This document shows positions 25,274 to 35,953 of a stretch of DNA of 64,000 nucleotides, one piece after another (position 1 is the stretch's first letter; every line of letters starts with the position of its first letter). The notes below the pieces were generated by a model. That model searched no databases. It saw only the letters and a program-made list of their open reading frames with translations, and had not been told where the DNA came from. The stretch comes from Anaerolineales bacterium (lineage in GTDB: Bacteria; Chloroflexota; Anaerolineae; 4572-78; J111). The translations under genes were made by a program, and so were the position numbers. The stretch is from NCBI GenBank assembly GCA_015075185.1, contig JABTUW010000002.1:1674001-1738000 (forward strand). The letters are read 5' to 3'.

Positions 25274-26281
25274 ATGGCCATCCAATGGGGCGTAGGCATG
25301 TGGCAACTGCCGCTCCAGCAGTTGATTGAGGTCGTCCAGTTGTGCGAGCAACTGGGTTACGACCAGTTTTGGCATGCGAATCACAAGCTGGATCGCGATA
25401 TGACCGTCGGTTTGACCCTGGCGGCTGTGTATTCGCAGCATCTAAAACTGGGCACGTTTGTCGCCGACCCGTACGTGATCCACCCGGCCATGACCGCAGC
25501 AGCCGTGGCCACGCTGGACGAATTGTCAGGCGGGCGGGCGGTGCTGGTCCTGGGAGCGGGGATGATGGGTTTTCGGGCGATGGGCTTTGAGCGCCGCAAA
25601 CCGCTGGTAGCCGTTGAGGAAGCCGTCCACGTGATCCGCCGCCTCTGGGCCGGGGAGACGGTAACGTTTGCGGGGGAAGTTATCCGGGTGAAAGAGGCTC
25701 GCCTGGGCTTTCCGGCCCGGCCCGATATTCCCATCTTTATTGCCGCGCGGGGGAATCGTATGTTCCGGTTGGCCGGGCGGCTGGCCGATGGGGCGATGAT
25801 CTCCACCTATGCCACGCCGGAGGGGGTTGCCTATGCTATGAACCAGGTGGCCCAGGGAGCGCAGGAGGCCGGGCGCTCGCCGGACAATGTGGCGGTGATC
25901 CTGCGGGTAGATGCCTGCATCAATGCCGATGTGCAGGCGGCGCGGGCCGCGGTCAAGCCGATCATTGCCGGTTCGCTCGGCAGCAGTTACCCGGATCGCG
26001 CCTTTGTCGAGGCTGCCGGCCTGACCGTCCCGGCGGAATTGGAGGAGATCATTCGCGAGGGGGATGAGGGGCGCATCTGGGCCGCTTCGGCCCTGGTCCC
26101 GGATGAATTTGTCGAGCATTTTGCCTGGGCCGGCACCGCCGAGCAGGTCACGGCCCAAGTGGCGCGAGTCGTGGCCACGGGCGTCACGAACATAACCATT
26201 GTCCCCAATCCCCCGGATGCGGTTACCCCGACCCTTACCGCTTTTGCCAACGAGGTGATCCCAAACGTGGTTCCTATTTAA
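25274..26281 (+). CDS. LLM-class flavin-dependent oxidoreductase
   Basis: TIM-barrel monooxygenase or dehydrogenase of the luciferase-like family, 335 residues, using FMN or F420. Marks are QWGVGMWQLPLQQL, the LAAVYSQHLKLGTFVADPY strand pair, LSGGRAVLVLGAG, RRLWAGETVTFAGE, and IPIFIAARGNRMFRLAGRLA followed by DGAM. ATG at 25274 is preferred because it follows GGGAGAG. Further upstream the frame runs through the palindrome at 25201-25221. Many members act on F420-linked substrates such as methylenetetrahydromethanopterin-like compounds. The specific substrate is unknown. Confidence 0.87.
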   Translation: MAIQWGVGMWQLPLQQLIEVVQLCEQLGYDQFWHANHKLDRDMTVGLTLAAVYSQHLKLGTFVADPYVIHPAMTAAAVATLDELSGGRAVLVLGAGMMGFRAMGFERRKPLVAVEEAVHVIRRLWAGETVTFAGEVIRVKEARLGFPARPDIPIFIAARGNRMFRLAGRLADGAMISTYATPEGVAYAMNQVAQGAQEAGRSPDNVAVILRVDACINADVQAARAAVKPIIAGSLGSSYPDRAFVEAAGLTVPAELEEIIREGDEGRIWAASALVPDEFVEHFAWAGTAEQVTAQVARVVATGVTNITIVPNPPDAVTPTLTAFANEVIPNVVPI

Positions 26282-26420
26282 TCATCGGCAGAATTTTCGT
26301 GGGAACTGGGCGATTTATTGCTGGTTATGGATATTTATCCGTAACCAACTCACCGGCAGACTTAAGTCCATCAATTACCTGTTACGGATTCAAATCAATA
26401 AACCTTTACCTAACAAAAAA

Positions 26421-26446
26421 GCCAGGGAGTCTCTCCCTGGCTTTTT
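26421..26446. terminator. Bidirectional terminator between LLM and kamA
   Basis: GCCAGGGAG (26421-26429) pairs with CTCCCTGGC (26433-26441). TTTTT follows on the plus strand and TTTTTTGT on the minus strand. It separates the converging genes. Confidence 0.9.
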
Positions 26447-26459
26447 CAAAGGCCGAACG

Positions 26460-27833
<1,374 letters not shown>

Positions 27834-27871
27834 TGGCAGCCTCCGCTTAATTGCCGGGTGAATTTCTTGGG

Positions 27872-27900
27872 ATTATAGCAAGATATTGAGTTGATGTCAA
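27872..27900 (-). promoter_or_regulatory. Perfect consensus sigma-70 promoter for kamA
   Basis: On the minus strand TTGACA (27900-27895) and TATAAT (27877-27872) are separated by exactly 17 bases. Transcription would begin near 27865, about 32 bases before the kamA start. Confidence 0.8.
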
Positions 27901-27942
27901 CTAAAAAATTTGTAAAAAATCACCAATTTTTATTAAGTTTTA

Positions 27943-27971
27943 TTGACCAAATCCAGTTAATACTATATATT
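27943..27971 (+). promoter_or_regulatory. Promoter for the Lrp/AsnC gene
   Basis: TTGACC (27943-27948) and TATATT (27966-27971) are 17 bases apart on the plus strand, about 52 bases before the regulator start. The surrounding DNA is very AT-rich, as expected for an Lrp-bound divergent control region. Confidence 0.6.
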
Positions 27972-28022
27972 TTGTATGCTGATCGTTTAATTAACAAAAC
28001 TTTAAATATTTTTGAGGTCGTT

Positions 28023-28484
28023 ATGGAGAAACTTGATGCGTTGGATAAACAGATTTTGGCCATATTGCAGGAAGATGGGCGGGCATCGCATGTCAATATT
28101 GCCCGGCGGCTAGGGGTGAGCCACACCCGGGTGCGCGACCGGGTGCTGCGGATGGAGGAAGCGGGGGTGATTGAGGGCTATCAGGTGGTCATCAATCCTT
28201 CGGTGTTGGGCCAGGGAGTGCTGTGTATCGTTCAATTGGAGGTAGACCAGCGCCTGGATTTTGAGGAAACGGTCAGAGAAATGCTCAAAATTGACGAGGT
28301 TGTAGAGGTGACTAATCTGACCGGCCAGGTAGATGCCCATGTGCGGGTCTGGGCCAGGGATATTCCTCACCTGCGAGAAATTTTATACAACAAGTTAAGC
28401 ACGCTGCCAGCCCACAAGAGCACCAGCTCGACGATTGTGTTGAAGCAGTGGCGGAAGCCGCTAGGGCTGGGTGACTCTAATTAG
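28023..28484 (+). CDS. Lrp/AsnC-family transcriptional regulator
   Basis: DNA-binding regulator of 153 residues. The N-terminal winged helix is clear (LDALDKQILAILQEDGRASH, then IARRLGVSHTRVRDRVLRME) and the C-terminal RAM/effector domain follows (VLCIVQLEVDQRLDFEETV). The start at 28023 gives the standard MEKLDALD opening. A longer AT-rich frame upstream to 27891 overlaps the promoter region and is not credible. Lrp/AsnC proteins sense amino acids. Divergent placement with kamA points to control by lysine or beta-lysine and of its own gene, which is inferred. Confidence 0.92.
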   Translation: MEKLDALDKQILAILQEDGRASHVNIARRLGVSHTRVRDRVLRMEEAGVIEGYQVVINPSVLGQGVLCIVQLEVDQRLDFEETVREMLKIDEVVEVTNLTGQVDAHVRVWARDIPHLREILYNKLSTLPAHKSTSSTIVLKQWRKPLGLGDSN

Positions 28485-29685
28485 TTTCGCTTTTGGGTAG
28501 AACGGGGCCTTTTAAGCGAGCCGGTGGCACGGGGGGGACTCTGTCTGCGTCGGGAAAGGTATGGGCTAGCTCTTCATCACTGGGCAATTCAATAGGGGGA
28601 GAGGTAGCATAGGTGACATCTTCGGGCCAGGGGTCCAAATTCAAAAGGCGGCAGCGCACATAGTGGGCGATAGACCCCAACGTAGCCAGCAGGGGCACAA
28701 TGAGCAGTGCGCCCATGATGCCCCATAAAACCACGGCGCCAATGATAGCCACAAAAATCAGGCCCTCATTCATGTTCAGGAAATAACCCATTACCCGCGG
28801 GCGCAGCCAGATGGCTTTGATCTGGATGAGCACAAAGTAAATGCCAAAGACCAGCAAGGCAAACCAGAAATTGGAAATAGGCAGAAAATCGGAGCCTTGA
28901 AAGAGGGCCACCAGGACCGCCAGGATAGCGGCAATCGTCGGCCCAACTTCGGGAATAACGGTCAACACGCCGGTCAATAAACCGAGGGCCAGGGCGCCAG
29001 GCAAGCCGATGGCGGTCCAAACCACCATAAAAGTGATCCCGACAATTAGCATCAATACCAGCGTGCCGCGCAAATAGGCCCACCAAATGACATCTATTTC
29101 TATAAACAAACGGCTCAGATCGGGTTGGGCTTGTTCGGGAGCCAGCCGGACCAGCCAGGCGACCAGGCGTTCGCCGTCGAGGAGCAGGTAGTAGGTACTG
29201 ACTAAAATCACAATGAGCCAGGCAAAGCTGGTCGAGGTGCGCTCGATGACTGCCAGGGCGCCTTCTGGAGCCGGGGTGAATGACTCGGTGGTGAGTCTCA
29301 GCAGGTCAGACAGCAGTTGCCCCAGATAGATTTGCTGATTGAAGAGAATGATGGGGTTCGCCAGCAGCTCTTCTAACTCGGCTTCAATGCCGATCAGGTA
29401 AGTAGTCAGGCCGGTTAACTGCCTGACTGCTACCGGGGCGAAGGTACTGGGGATGACAATTAATAAGGTTAAACATGAGAAATAAACCAGAGCCACCGCC
29501 CAGCCGTGAGGCAAGCGTGTGTGAGTTGTCACCAGCCTAACCAGCGGATTTAGAATGTAAGCCAGAAGGATGGCAATCATTATCGGCTCGATCATGGGCC
29601 GAATCACCCAAATAAACAAGCCGATAATCACCAAGCTTATGGCAGCTACAAATGCCCGTGTGATGGGGCTCCACTGATAGGACAT
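28477..29685 (-). CDS. AI-2E family transporter (PerM/TqsA-like)
   Basis: Membrane protein of 402 residues with about eight helices in the family arrangement: two or three N-terminal helices (AFVAAISLVIIGLFIWVIRP, IMIAILLAYILNPLVRLV), a central extracytoplasmic region, then a block of five. Family motifs include ILAYILNPLV, LRGTLVLMLIVGITF and PEVGPTIAAILAVLVAL. Members export AI-2 or ions, or act as Na+/H+ antiporters, so the substrate is open. Its stop overlaps the end of the Lrp gene by 8 bases. Confidence 0.9.
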   Translation of the reverse strand: MSYQWSPITRAFVAAISLVIIGLFIWVIRPMIEPIMIAILLAYILNPLVRLVTTHTRLPHGWAVALVYFSCLTLLIVIPSTFAPVAVRQLTGLTTYLIGIEAELEELLANPIILFNQQIYLGQLLSDLLRLTTESFTPAPEGALAVIERTSTSFAWLIVILVSTYYLLLDGERLVAWLVRLAPEQAQPDLSRLFIEIDVIWWAYLRGTLVLMLIVGITFMVVWTAIGLPGALALGLLTGVLTVIPEVGPTIAAILAVLVALFQGSDFLPISNFWFALLVFGIYFVLIQIKAIWLRPRVMGYFLNMNEGLIFVAIIGAVVLWGIMGALLIVPLLATLGSIAHYVRCRLLNLDPWPEDVTYATSPPIELPSDEELAHTFPDADRVPPVPPARLKGPVLPKSETN

Positions 29686-29720
29686 TTAACGCCTCGATCC
29701 CTGGTAATTAGTGGTCTAAT

Positions 29721-30380
29721 TTAAGACTCAGCCGCGTCGGTCTGAATTGTTTTTCCGCGCCGGCTCTGAAAGTATTCGAAGACGGGGGGTAACAAAGAGA
29801 TAAAAATGATGGCAATGACGACCAGCTCAAAGTTTCGTTTGACGAAAGGCAGGTTGCCAAAGAAGTAGCCGCCAAAGATGAAAATTGCGCACCAAAGAAC
29901 TCCCCCGAAAACATTGTAAAATATAAAGCGGCTGTAGGTCATGCTGCCCACTCCCGCCACAAACGGAGCAAAAGTCCGGACAATGGGGACAAAGCGGGCC
30001 AGAACAATAGCTTTGCCGCCATACTTTTCATAAAATTGGTGGGTTCGCTCCAGGTATTCTTTCTTTAGAAAGCGAATGTTGCCTGAAAATGCACGCGGGC
30101 CAATACTGTGGCCGATCCAGTAATTTGCCGTATCGCCGAGAATGGCGGCGATGGTGAGCAAAATAAACAAGAAGATCACATTCAGCCCAGAATCTTCCAT
30201 AGCGGTCAAAGCGCCGGCAGCAAAAAGCAGCGAGTCGCCCGGCAAGAAAGGGGTAACAACCACCCCGGTTTCCAAAAAGATAATCAGAAACAGTAAGGCA
30301 TACGTCCAGGTTCCATAGGCTTGAGTTACTTTAGGTAAGAATTCATCGAGGTGCAAAAAGATGTCTATGATTTCAGACAT
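29721..30380 (-). CDS. DedA/SNARE-associated (VTT domain) membrane protein
   Basis: Inner-membrane protein of 219 residues. The family marks are present: LIIFLETGVVVTPFLPGDSL, LGDTANYWIGHSIGPRAF, and the conserved FARFVPIVRTFAPFVAGVG-like stretch (ARFVPIVRTFAPFVAGVGSM). Family members include phospholipid and polyprenyl-phosphate flippases linked to membrane energetics. It follows the AI-2E gene's start region on the same strand, 35 bases upstream, so the two may be cotranscribed. Confidence 0.92.
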   Translation of the reverse strand: MSEIIDIFLHLDEFLPKVTQAYGTWTYALLFLIIFLETGVVVTPFLPGDSLLFAAGALTAMEDSGLNVIFLFILLTIAAILGDTANYWIGHSIGPRAFSGNIRFLKKEYLERTHQFYEKYGGKAIVLARFVPIVRTFAPFVAGVGSMTYSRFIFYNVFGGVLWCAIFIFGGYFFGNLPFVKRNFELVVIAIIFISLLPPVFEYFQSRRGKTIQTDAAES

Positions 30381-30479
30381 TAGTATTATGTTCTCCTTTT
30401 GTTGCTTAGGTCGCTTTAAAGTTTATGGAAATTGAAACACTGTTGAATAGTATAGAGTACCATAACCCATGATAATCGC

Positions 30480-30511
30480 AAAAAAAGGGAAGTCAGTAGG
30501 ACTTCCTCTTT
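30480..30511 (-). terminator. Terminator-like hairpin 100 bases before dedA
   Basis: GGAAGTC (30488-30494) pairs with GACTTCC (30500-30506). On the minus strand the stem is followed by a CTTTTTTT run (30486-30480). No minus-strand gene is encoded upstream of it, so it is either a leader attenuator for dedA or the end of a small minus-strand transcript. TCTTTTC on the plus strand makes it weakly bidirectional. Confidence 0.6.
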
Positions 30512-30974
30512 TCTGCGCGCCCAAATTGTGTAAATTTTGACAAATCTTATGAAATGTGTTATCGTCACGACCGGTTCACCTAACCGGTGAATTAACAATC
30601 TAATCTTAGTGCCACAGCCCTTAGTGGCGCGTCAGCGCCTACACTTGGGGCTTATTTTTGATCAGTTACGCCGCCCCCTTTTAGGGAAAAATTTAATATC
30701 ATCTGTTGAAGCGTTGCAGCGGAGACGTGCAAGAGGTGATGACCTAAGGGTGGTCACGGCAGTAATTCAAAGACTCTCACCTTACACTGAAGGTTGAGTT
30801 GGCTTTGAACCAAGATTACCCTTTAGGAGCAACAGATGAAAAATTGCCGAGTGTAACCTATTGCCATAATCCCCTGGACGGGTCTATTTGCCCCGTGTTC
30901 TGGTATCTTGACCAAGCCCAATAGTTGACAAAATTAAATTCTTTATCTTCGCCTGATTTGAAAGGAAATTTTCG
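30512..30974 (+). other. Long leader/intergenic region before the pyrophosphatase gene, with several hairpins
   Basis: About 460 bases without a credible gene. On the plus strand it holds CCGGTT-CACCT-AACCGG (30571-30587), GCCAC-AGCCCTTA-GTGGC (30611-30628), GGCGC-GTCA-GCGCC (30626-30639), and a GTGATGACC/GGTGGTCAC pair (about 30736-30757). This density suggests a structured 5' leader or small RNA, but I recognise no known riboswitch class. Confidence 0.35.
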
Positions 30975-33218
30975 ATGCACGGAATGAATCTATTTGAAAC
31001 CTACGCCATTTTTGGCGTATTGGGCGTGGCTATTTTGGGCCTCGCCTATGCGATCTTTCTGCGCCAACAGGTGCTACGGGGGGACAAAGGCACCCAGGAA
31101 ATGCAGCAGGTCTGGGGGGCCATCAAAGAGGGGGCTGACGCCTACCTCAACCGCCAACTACGGACCATCCTACCCTTTATTGGCCTTTTGACCATTGCCC
31201 TGTTCTTGAGCGCCTGGATTGTCAATCCCACACCCGAAGCCCAGGAGGAGTTTGGCGAAAGCGCCCGCTTGTACATAGCCTTTGGCCGGGCTATCGCCTT
31301 TTTAATGGGCGCCGGCTTCTCTTTGCTGGTCGGGCAAATTGGCATGCGCATGGCCGTTGAGGCTAACGTGCGGGTGGCCCAGGCAGCCCGCACCACTTTT
31401 GGTGGCGCGCTGCAAATTGCTTATCGCGCCGGCACAATCACCGGCATGTTGACCGACGGCCTGGGGCTGCTCGGTGGGACCCTTATCTTCATTATGTATG
31501 GTAAGGCAGCGCCCGACGCCTTGCTGGGCTTTGGCTTTGGCGGAACATTGCTGGCGCTCTTTATGCGTGTGGGCGGTGGTATTTACACCAAGGCCGCCGA
31601 TGTGGGTGCTGACCTGGTAGGTAAGGTTGAAGCCGGGTTGGAAGAAGACGACCCGCGCAATGCAGCGGTCATCGCCGACCTGGTGGGCGATAACGTCGGC
31701 GACTGCGCCGGGATGGCCGCCGACATCTTTGAGAGTTATGAGGTGACGATTGTCTCCGCCCTGATTTTAGGGCTGGCCCTGGTGCGGCTCACCGGCAACC
31801 TGGAATGGATTGTCTTCCCGTTGCTGGTGCGCGGCATTGGTGTCCTCTCTTCGATCATCAGTACCTACCTGGTGAAGGGCGATACAGAAGGGCGCGGCGA
31901 AGACGCGATGCGGGCCATTTTCCGCAGCTTCTTAACTTCAGCCGTCATCTCGACCGTCCTGTTTGGCCTGTTGGCTTTCTTCTACATGCAGGATGAGGAT
32001 ATCGGCGGCTGGTGGCGGCCTTTCCTCGCGACCACTGTCGGCGTGGTGCTGGCGATTGTCCTGGATCGCCTGACCGAGTATTTCACCGGGGCCGACAAGG
32101 AGCCCGTGACGGAAATCCGCAAAAGCACCGACGGCGGCCCGGCGACCACCATCCTCTCCGGTATCAGCGTCGGCTATGAGTCAAGCGTGTGGGCCGTTCT
32201 GGTGATTGCCGTGACCGTCCTGGCGGCAATTGGCATTTATGGCAGCTTTGGCACCATCTATGTTTTGTACAGCGTCGCTTTGACCGGCATTGGCATGCTG
32301 ACGCTCACCGGTAACAACGTGGCCATGGACTCGTTCGGGCCAATTTCCGATAATGCGAATGGCATCGGCGAAATGGCCGGCCTGGAACCCAAGGCGCGCC
32401 AGATTATGGCCGACCTGGATGCGGTCGGGAACACCACCAAGGCTATCACTAAGGGGATTGCCATCGGCTCGGCGGTTGTGGCCGCGGTTTCGCTTTTTGG
32501 CTCCTTTATAACCGATGTGAGCCTGGTAGATCCACAAGCACTGGCAAGCGGCATTCGGGCGTCAGAACCGGTTGTCTTCGTCGGGATGCTCATCGGCGGA
32601 GCGATTCCCTGGCTCTTCTCTTCCTTTGCTATCAAGGCGGTAGGCCGGGCGGCGGGTTTGATTGTGACCGAAGTCCGCCGCCAGTTCAAAATCCCCGGCC
32701 TGATGGAAGGCAAAGTCAAGCCCGACTATGCCCGCGCCGTATCCATCTCGACGGCGGCAGCGCAGAAAGAGTTGGTCAGTTTGGCCGTTATGGCGGTAGT
32801 TTCGCCGATTATCGTTGGCCTGGTCCTCCAGGTTGAGGCGTTGGGCGGCTTCCTGGCCGGGATCATCCTCTCGGGCCAATTGCTGGCAGTTTATATGGCT
32901 AACGCCGGTGGGGCCTGGGACAACGCCAAGAAAACCATTGAAGATGAACCCAAAGACCCGGCTAACAACCTGGGCAAGAACTCCGAACGGCACAAGGCTT
33001 CGGTGGTGGGCGACACAGTGGGCGATCCCCTGAAAGATACCGCCGGCCCGGCGCTCAACCCGATGATCAAAGTGGTCAACCTGGTTTCGGTCATCATCGC
33101 CCCGATTGTAGTGCAGTACAAAAGCCTGGGGGTGATCGGCTGGATTGTGGTTTTGGTGTTGGTGGCTGCTTTTGTTTGGTCTGTTTGGCGCAGCAAGAGC
33201 GAAGTCACCATGGTTTGA
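30975..33218 (+). CDS. hppA: Membrane-bound proton-pumping pyrophosphatase, K+-independent type
   Basis: Integral membrane enzyme of 747 residues, about 15-16 helices, that couples pyrophosphate hydrolysis to H+ transport out of the cytoplasm. The catalytic acidic loops are complete: DVGADLVGKVEAGLEEDDPR, VIADLVGDNVGDCAGMAADI, and near the end DTVGDPLKDTAGPALNPMIK. The segment GNTTKAITKG has lysine (Lys489) where K+-dependent pumps have alanine, which marks the K+-independent H+-pumping class. The start at 30975 follows GAAAGGAAA. A terminator follows. It probably recovers energy from biosynthetic pyrophosphate. Confidence 0.95.
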   Translation: MHGMNLFETYAIFGVLGVAILGLAYAIFLRQQVLRGDKGTQEMQQVWGAIKEGADAYLNRQLRTILPFIGLLTIALFLSAWIVNPTPEAQEEFGESARLYIAFGRAIAFLMGAGFSLLVGQIGMRMAVEANVRVAQAARTTFGGALQIAYRAGTITGMLTDGLGLLGGTLIFIMYGKAAPDALLGFGFGGTLLALFMRVGGGIYTKAADVGADLVGKVEAGLEEDDPRNAAVIADLVGDNVGDCAGMAADIFESYEVTIVSALILGLALVRLTGNLEWIVFPLLVRGIGVLSSIISTYLVKGDTEGRGEDAMRAIFRSFLTSAVISTVLFGLLAFFYMQDEDIGGWWRPFLATTVGVVLAIVLDRLTEYFTGADKEPVTEIRKSTDGGPATTILSGISVGYESSVWAVLVIAVTVLAAIGIYGSFGTIYVLYSVALTGIGMLTLTGNNVAMDSFGPISDNANGIGEMAGLEPKARQIMADLDAVGNTTKAITKGIAIGSAVVAAVSLFGSFITDVSLVDPQALASGIRASEPVVFVGMLIGGAIPWLFSSFAIKAVGRAAGLIVTEVRRQFKIPGLMEGKVKPDYARAVSISTAAAQKELVSLAVMAVVSPIIVGLVLQVEALGGFLAGIILSGQLLAVYMANAGGAWDNAKKTIEDEPKDPANNLGKNSERHKASVVGDTVGDPLKDTAGPALNPMIKVVNLVSVIIAPIVVQYKSLGVIGWIVVLVLVAAFVWSVWRSKSEVTMV

Positions 33219-33253
33219 TACCCACTTCTAAAGCCTTTTTGTAAATCTCCATA

Positions 33254-33297
33254 ATCTGGTTTCCACGCGTCCTCTTAGGTTGGAAACCAGATTTTTG
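33254..33297 (+). terminator. Terminator after hppA
   Basis: ATCTGGTTTCC (33254-33264) pairs perfectly with GGAAACCAGAT (33282-33292), followed by TTTTG. Confidence 0.85.
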
Positions 33298-33314
33298 TTT
33301 CTTATTTCAAACTT

Positions 33315-33361
33315 CTTCTCGTTCCTACGCAAAGGGTGATGCGAAGCGTGGGAACGAGAAG
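33315..33361. repeat. CTTCTCGTTCC/GGAACGAGAAG palindromic repeat
   Basis: CTTCTCGTTCCTACGC (33315-33330) faces GCGTGGGAACGAGAAG (33346-33361), a 16-base inverted repeat with one mismatch. The CTCGTTCC...ACGC word is a known dispersed bacterial repeat. Confidence 0.75.
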
Positions 33362-33476
33362 ATCGAACCGGCAATAATCCCATATTCCCTCCTTGCCGTC
33401 CCCTACGCCATTGGGTAATGTGTTACCGAATTGGCCTATAGAGGGCTTTTCTTTTTAATTAATAAGAGTATAATGC

Positions 33477-34890
33477 CAATACCTTCGCCACTCAGGCAGC
33501 ATTAATGCTGCCGATTTGAGCGATATGGGCATAGATTTGGTCAATAAAAATAGGCTCCGGCCTTTGCGGAAGTAATTTTAATGTTTCGGCTACGTATTTC
33601 CGCCCTCGGAAGTAGGCTTTGAGGTCATTGAGACTGAAGGTCGGGCAAGTAGGGCGAAAATGACCGAGCAGCACTTGAGTTAAGTTGACCATGAACATGG
33701 CCAAGTTAGCAGCATTGTAAACCGGGGTTTGGTTAACATTCATAAAATCTTCCAGGCCCCAGAACTGTTTGGCGTCACGGAAATTGAACTCAATTTGGAA
33801 CCTGAGGCGGTAATAGTCAATCAGTTGAGGGTAAGCTAAATTCAGGTCACTGCTGAACAGAACCACCTGGTTTCAGGCTTGGGTTTTGAGATTGATTTTG
33901 CGGATGATGACCACATTAAGCTGATCAGGAAAAGTTTATGCCAGAGGGTCATTTGATAGATGGTCGTCTGGATACCCTCTTCAATGGTTGTTTCTTGGAG
34001 ATACGGCTCAGGCGGGTGAGCATAGTCGAGTTTCTGACCATATTTTTTGCGGACCCCTCGTTTCTTTTGGGGACCGGTATAAGGCAAATAGAGGGCCGCA
34101 TCAGCCCGTAACTTGGAAATCAGGTGTAAAGAGCACTGGCGGACCATTTGCAGGGCATAGTTGTGACCAAAAGCACCATCCAGCACACAATAGACCACCT
34201 TCAGGTCCAGCCCGATCAGAGCCAACAGCTTTGTGGAGCATGGTCTGGATGCGGCTTAAATAAGGCTTCAATTCGACCTGGCGGCGGTTTTGTTCCGACT
34301 GCCCTGAGGCCGCCCTTTTTTGGGCTGATTTTTAGTCTTTTCAGGCCAGCCTGGGAGCGGGTTTTCTTCAGCCTCTTTAAGCCCTTGCTCTATCATCACC
34401 GGATAAGAGGTGCGTTGGTTGACGCTAATGAGCGACAAACTGAAGAACGATAAGCCCGGAACTGGCTTACCATACAAGGATGAAAAGAAACGATCCAACC
34501 CATAAGTCGCTTGACCTGCTTTGGTCACTCACCGTTTCATCACCGCCAATCAACAGGGTGTCGGTCGGGTCCAGCAGATGATGGCGGATTAAAATCCAAT
34601 TCACTTTGGCCCAGGCAATGGTGCTGTTGTAAAACGCTGGATCGTTCGGTAACTCCCGCCTGGCTCGGTCCAGAGAGATACCCAACATCGTCACTCGCCC
34701 GCTCATCGCTAAGAGGGCCGGCACCATACAACTCAATTGACGGAGTGTAGTTTTGTCTAAACATTGGCTTAAACACTGCAAAACGATTATTATATCCACC
34801 AGCGGTTGTCTCCTGCGCTTTTGTCTTTGGTCGGACTAAAACGCATGGTAGTCAACCGCTCTCTTTGCCTAATTTTTGGCGAAGGTATTG
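33477..34890. mobile_element. Insertion sequence, IS4 superfamily, inactivated
   Basis: Terminal inverted repeats CAATACCTTCGCCA (33477-33490) and TGGCGAAGGTATTG (34877-34890) are perfect over 14 bases and enclose a broken transposase. The six bases TAATGC flank both ends (33471-33476 and 34891-34896), a likely target duplication. The total of 1,414 bases is normal for the family. Confidence 0.88.
33492..34799 (-). pseudogene. IS4-type transposase, broken by frameshifts and stops
   Basis: Pieces in order on the minus strand are 34799-34467 (SGRVTMLGIS, DTLLIGGDETV), 34528-34268 (LDRFFSSLYGKPVPGLSFFS), 34225-33842 (KVVYCVLDGAFGHNYALQMV) and 33866-33492. The last contains Y-x2-R-x3-E-x6-K in YYRLRFQIEFNFRDAK, the IS4-superfamily signature. 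Two frame changes and at least two stop codons separate the pieces, including a TGA just before QVVLFSSDLNLAY. The enzyme is inactive as it stands. Confidence 0.9.
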
Positions 34891-35002
34891 TAATGCTCAA
34901 CCGGGTTTTAGTGACAAAAATGTTAACGGGCTATAAAAAAGAGTAGAAATTTCGTAGTATATTGTGGGCAAGTTGCAGTAGAAACTTCCTAACCGGTATA
35001 AA

Positions 35003-35953
35003 TTAGAGATTATATCGATTAGAAAGGGACAAAAGGTGGAGTTGGATAGGCTGGTAATGCCAGGGTCGAAAATTCAATCTGAAATTATGCAGCCCACAGC
35101 AGGTTTCAAAGACAGCGTCCTTAAAACCCGGTTTCCAATTCCGAATTTTGTCTTTGACAATCCGATAACGTTTAACACTGCCGATGGTGTGTTCAATGCG
35201 CACTCGGATCGAAGAAAGCCATTGATTAATGTGTTTATCCAGGTCAGACAGCGGCTTACCTCTCGGCTTCTTCTTAGGTTGTAAAATAGCCACATTGTCG
35301 AGGCGAAAGCCTTGAAAGCCGGTATCCTGGCCTAATTTGCTGCCGGACGGGAGATGATACTCACTTTCATCGGCTAACTTTTGTCGTGCCTTTTGCCTTC
35401 GACCGTATCGGTCAAGAAAAGAATCTGACAAAACATGTTGATCAGGATATTATTTTGACGGTGTGTTGTTTTACCACTGTAATAAAGCTGTTGTTGGTCA
35501 GGATCACCAGGACGTTGAATAGGTCGCCCGTCCCGTCATGAAAGTAAAGCGCCGCTTGTGTTTCATCGAAGACCACCTCATCCATCTGCCGAGCTGGGAG
35601 TTCACCCAGCGCCGCCAAGCTTTGGTTCAAGATTGGATGCAGACAATGGATTCAGACATTGGCTTTGGGTTGGCTAATCCCAAAGCAAGCTCCTTGTACC
35701 GTTTGAGGTTGTTGGTCTTGAGATAATTCAAGATGAAAAAGTTTGTCCTCCATCAGCGGTAAGGGACAGTTCTGGTAATCACTATAGGCCCGTTTGCCGC
35801 GGGTTTGCCATCTAAACGATGGATCTTCATCCACTCGTAGTAATGGTGACGAAAGTGGGGCAACAAGGCATCAAATTCTGGCGGGTATAACCTGTTAGGG
35901 CTAAGAATTCGCCGGGTTTCTCGGCATATTCCTGATATTGGCTCATGGGACAC
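35003..35953 (-). pseudogene. IS5-like DDE transposase, broken
   Basis: The N-terminal piece is 35953-35753 (FDALLPHFRHHYYEW). The middle frame is 35834-35442 (KLFHLELSQDQQPQTVQGAC, FGISQPKANV, then a stop, then NQSLAALGELPARQMDEVVF). The C-terminal frame is 35431-35003 (LQPKKKPRGKPLSDLDKHIN, SIRVRIEHTIGSVKRYRIVK, CCGLHNFRLNFRPW). The stop in the middle is TGA where the family has TGG (ANxWIH). A part of the DDE core (SGKKK.HT region) is missing between middle and C-terminal pieces. Two frame changes and one stop show that it is dead. Confidence 0.88.

Noticed and set aside
27891..28022. N-terminal extension of the Lrp/AsnC protein
   Set aside because: The extra 44 codons lie across the promoter, are AT-rich and hydrophobic, and precede the standard MEKLDALD start of the family.
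30609..30797. 62-codon plus-strand frame before hppA
   Set aside because: It covers several RNA-like hairpins, has no ribosome site, and its arginine-rich product matches nothing I know. The region is better described as a leader.
34891..35005. c-di-AMP (ydaO) riboswitch remnant between the two insertion sequences
   Set aside because: This is where the native kimA leader should have ended up, but I see none of the conserved ydaO segments. The piece may be too short or the switch may never have existed.
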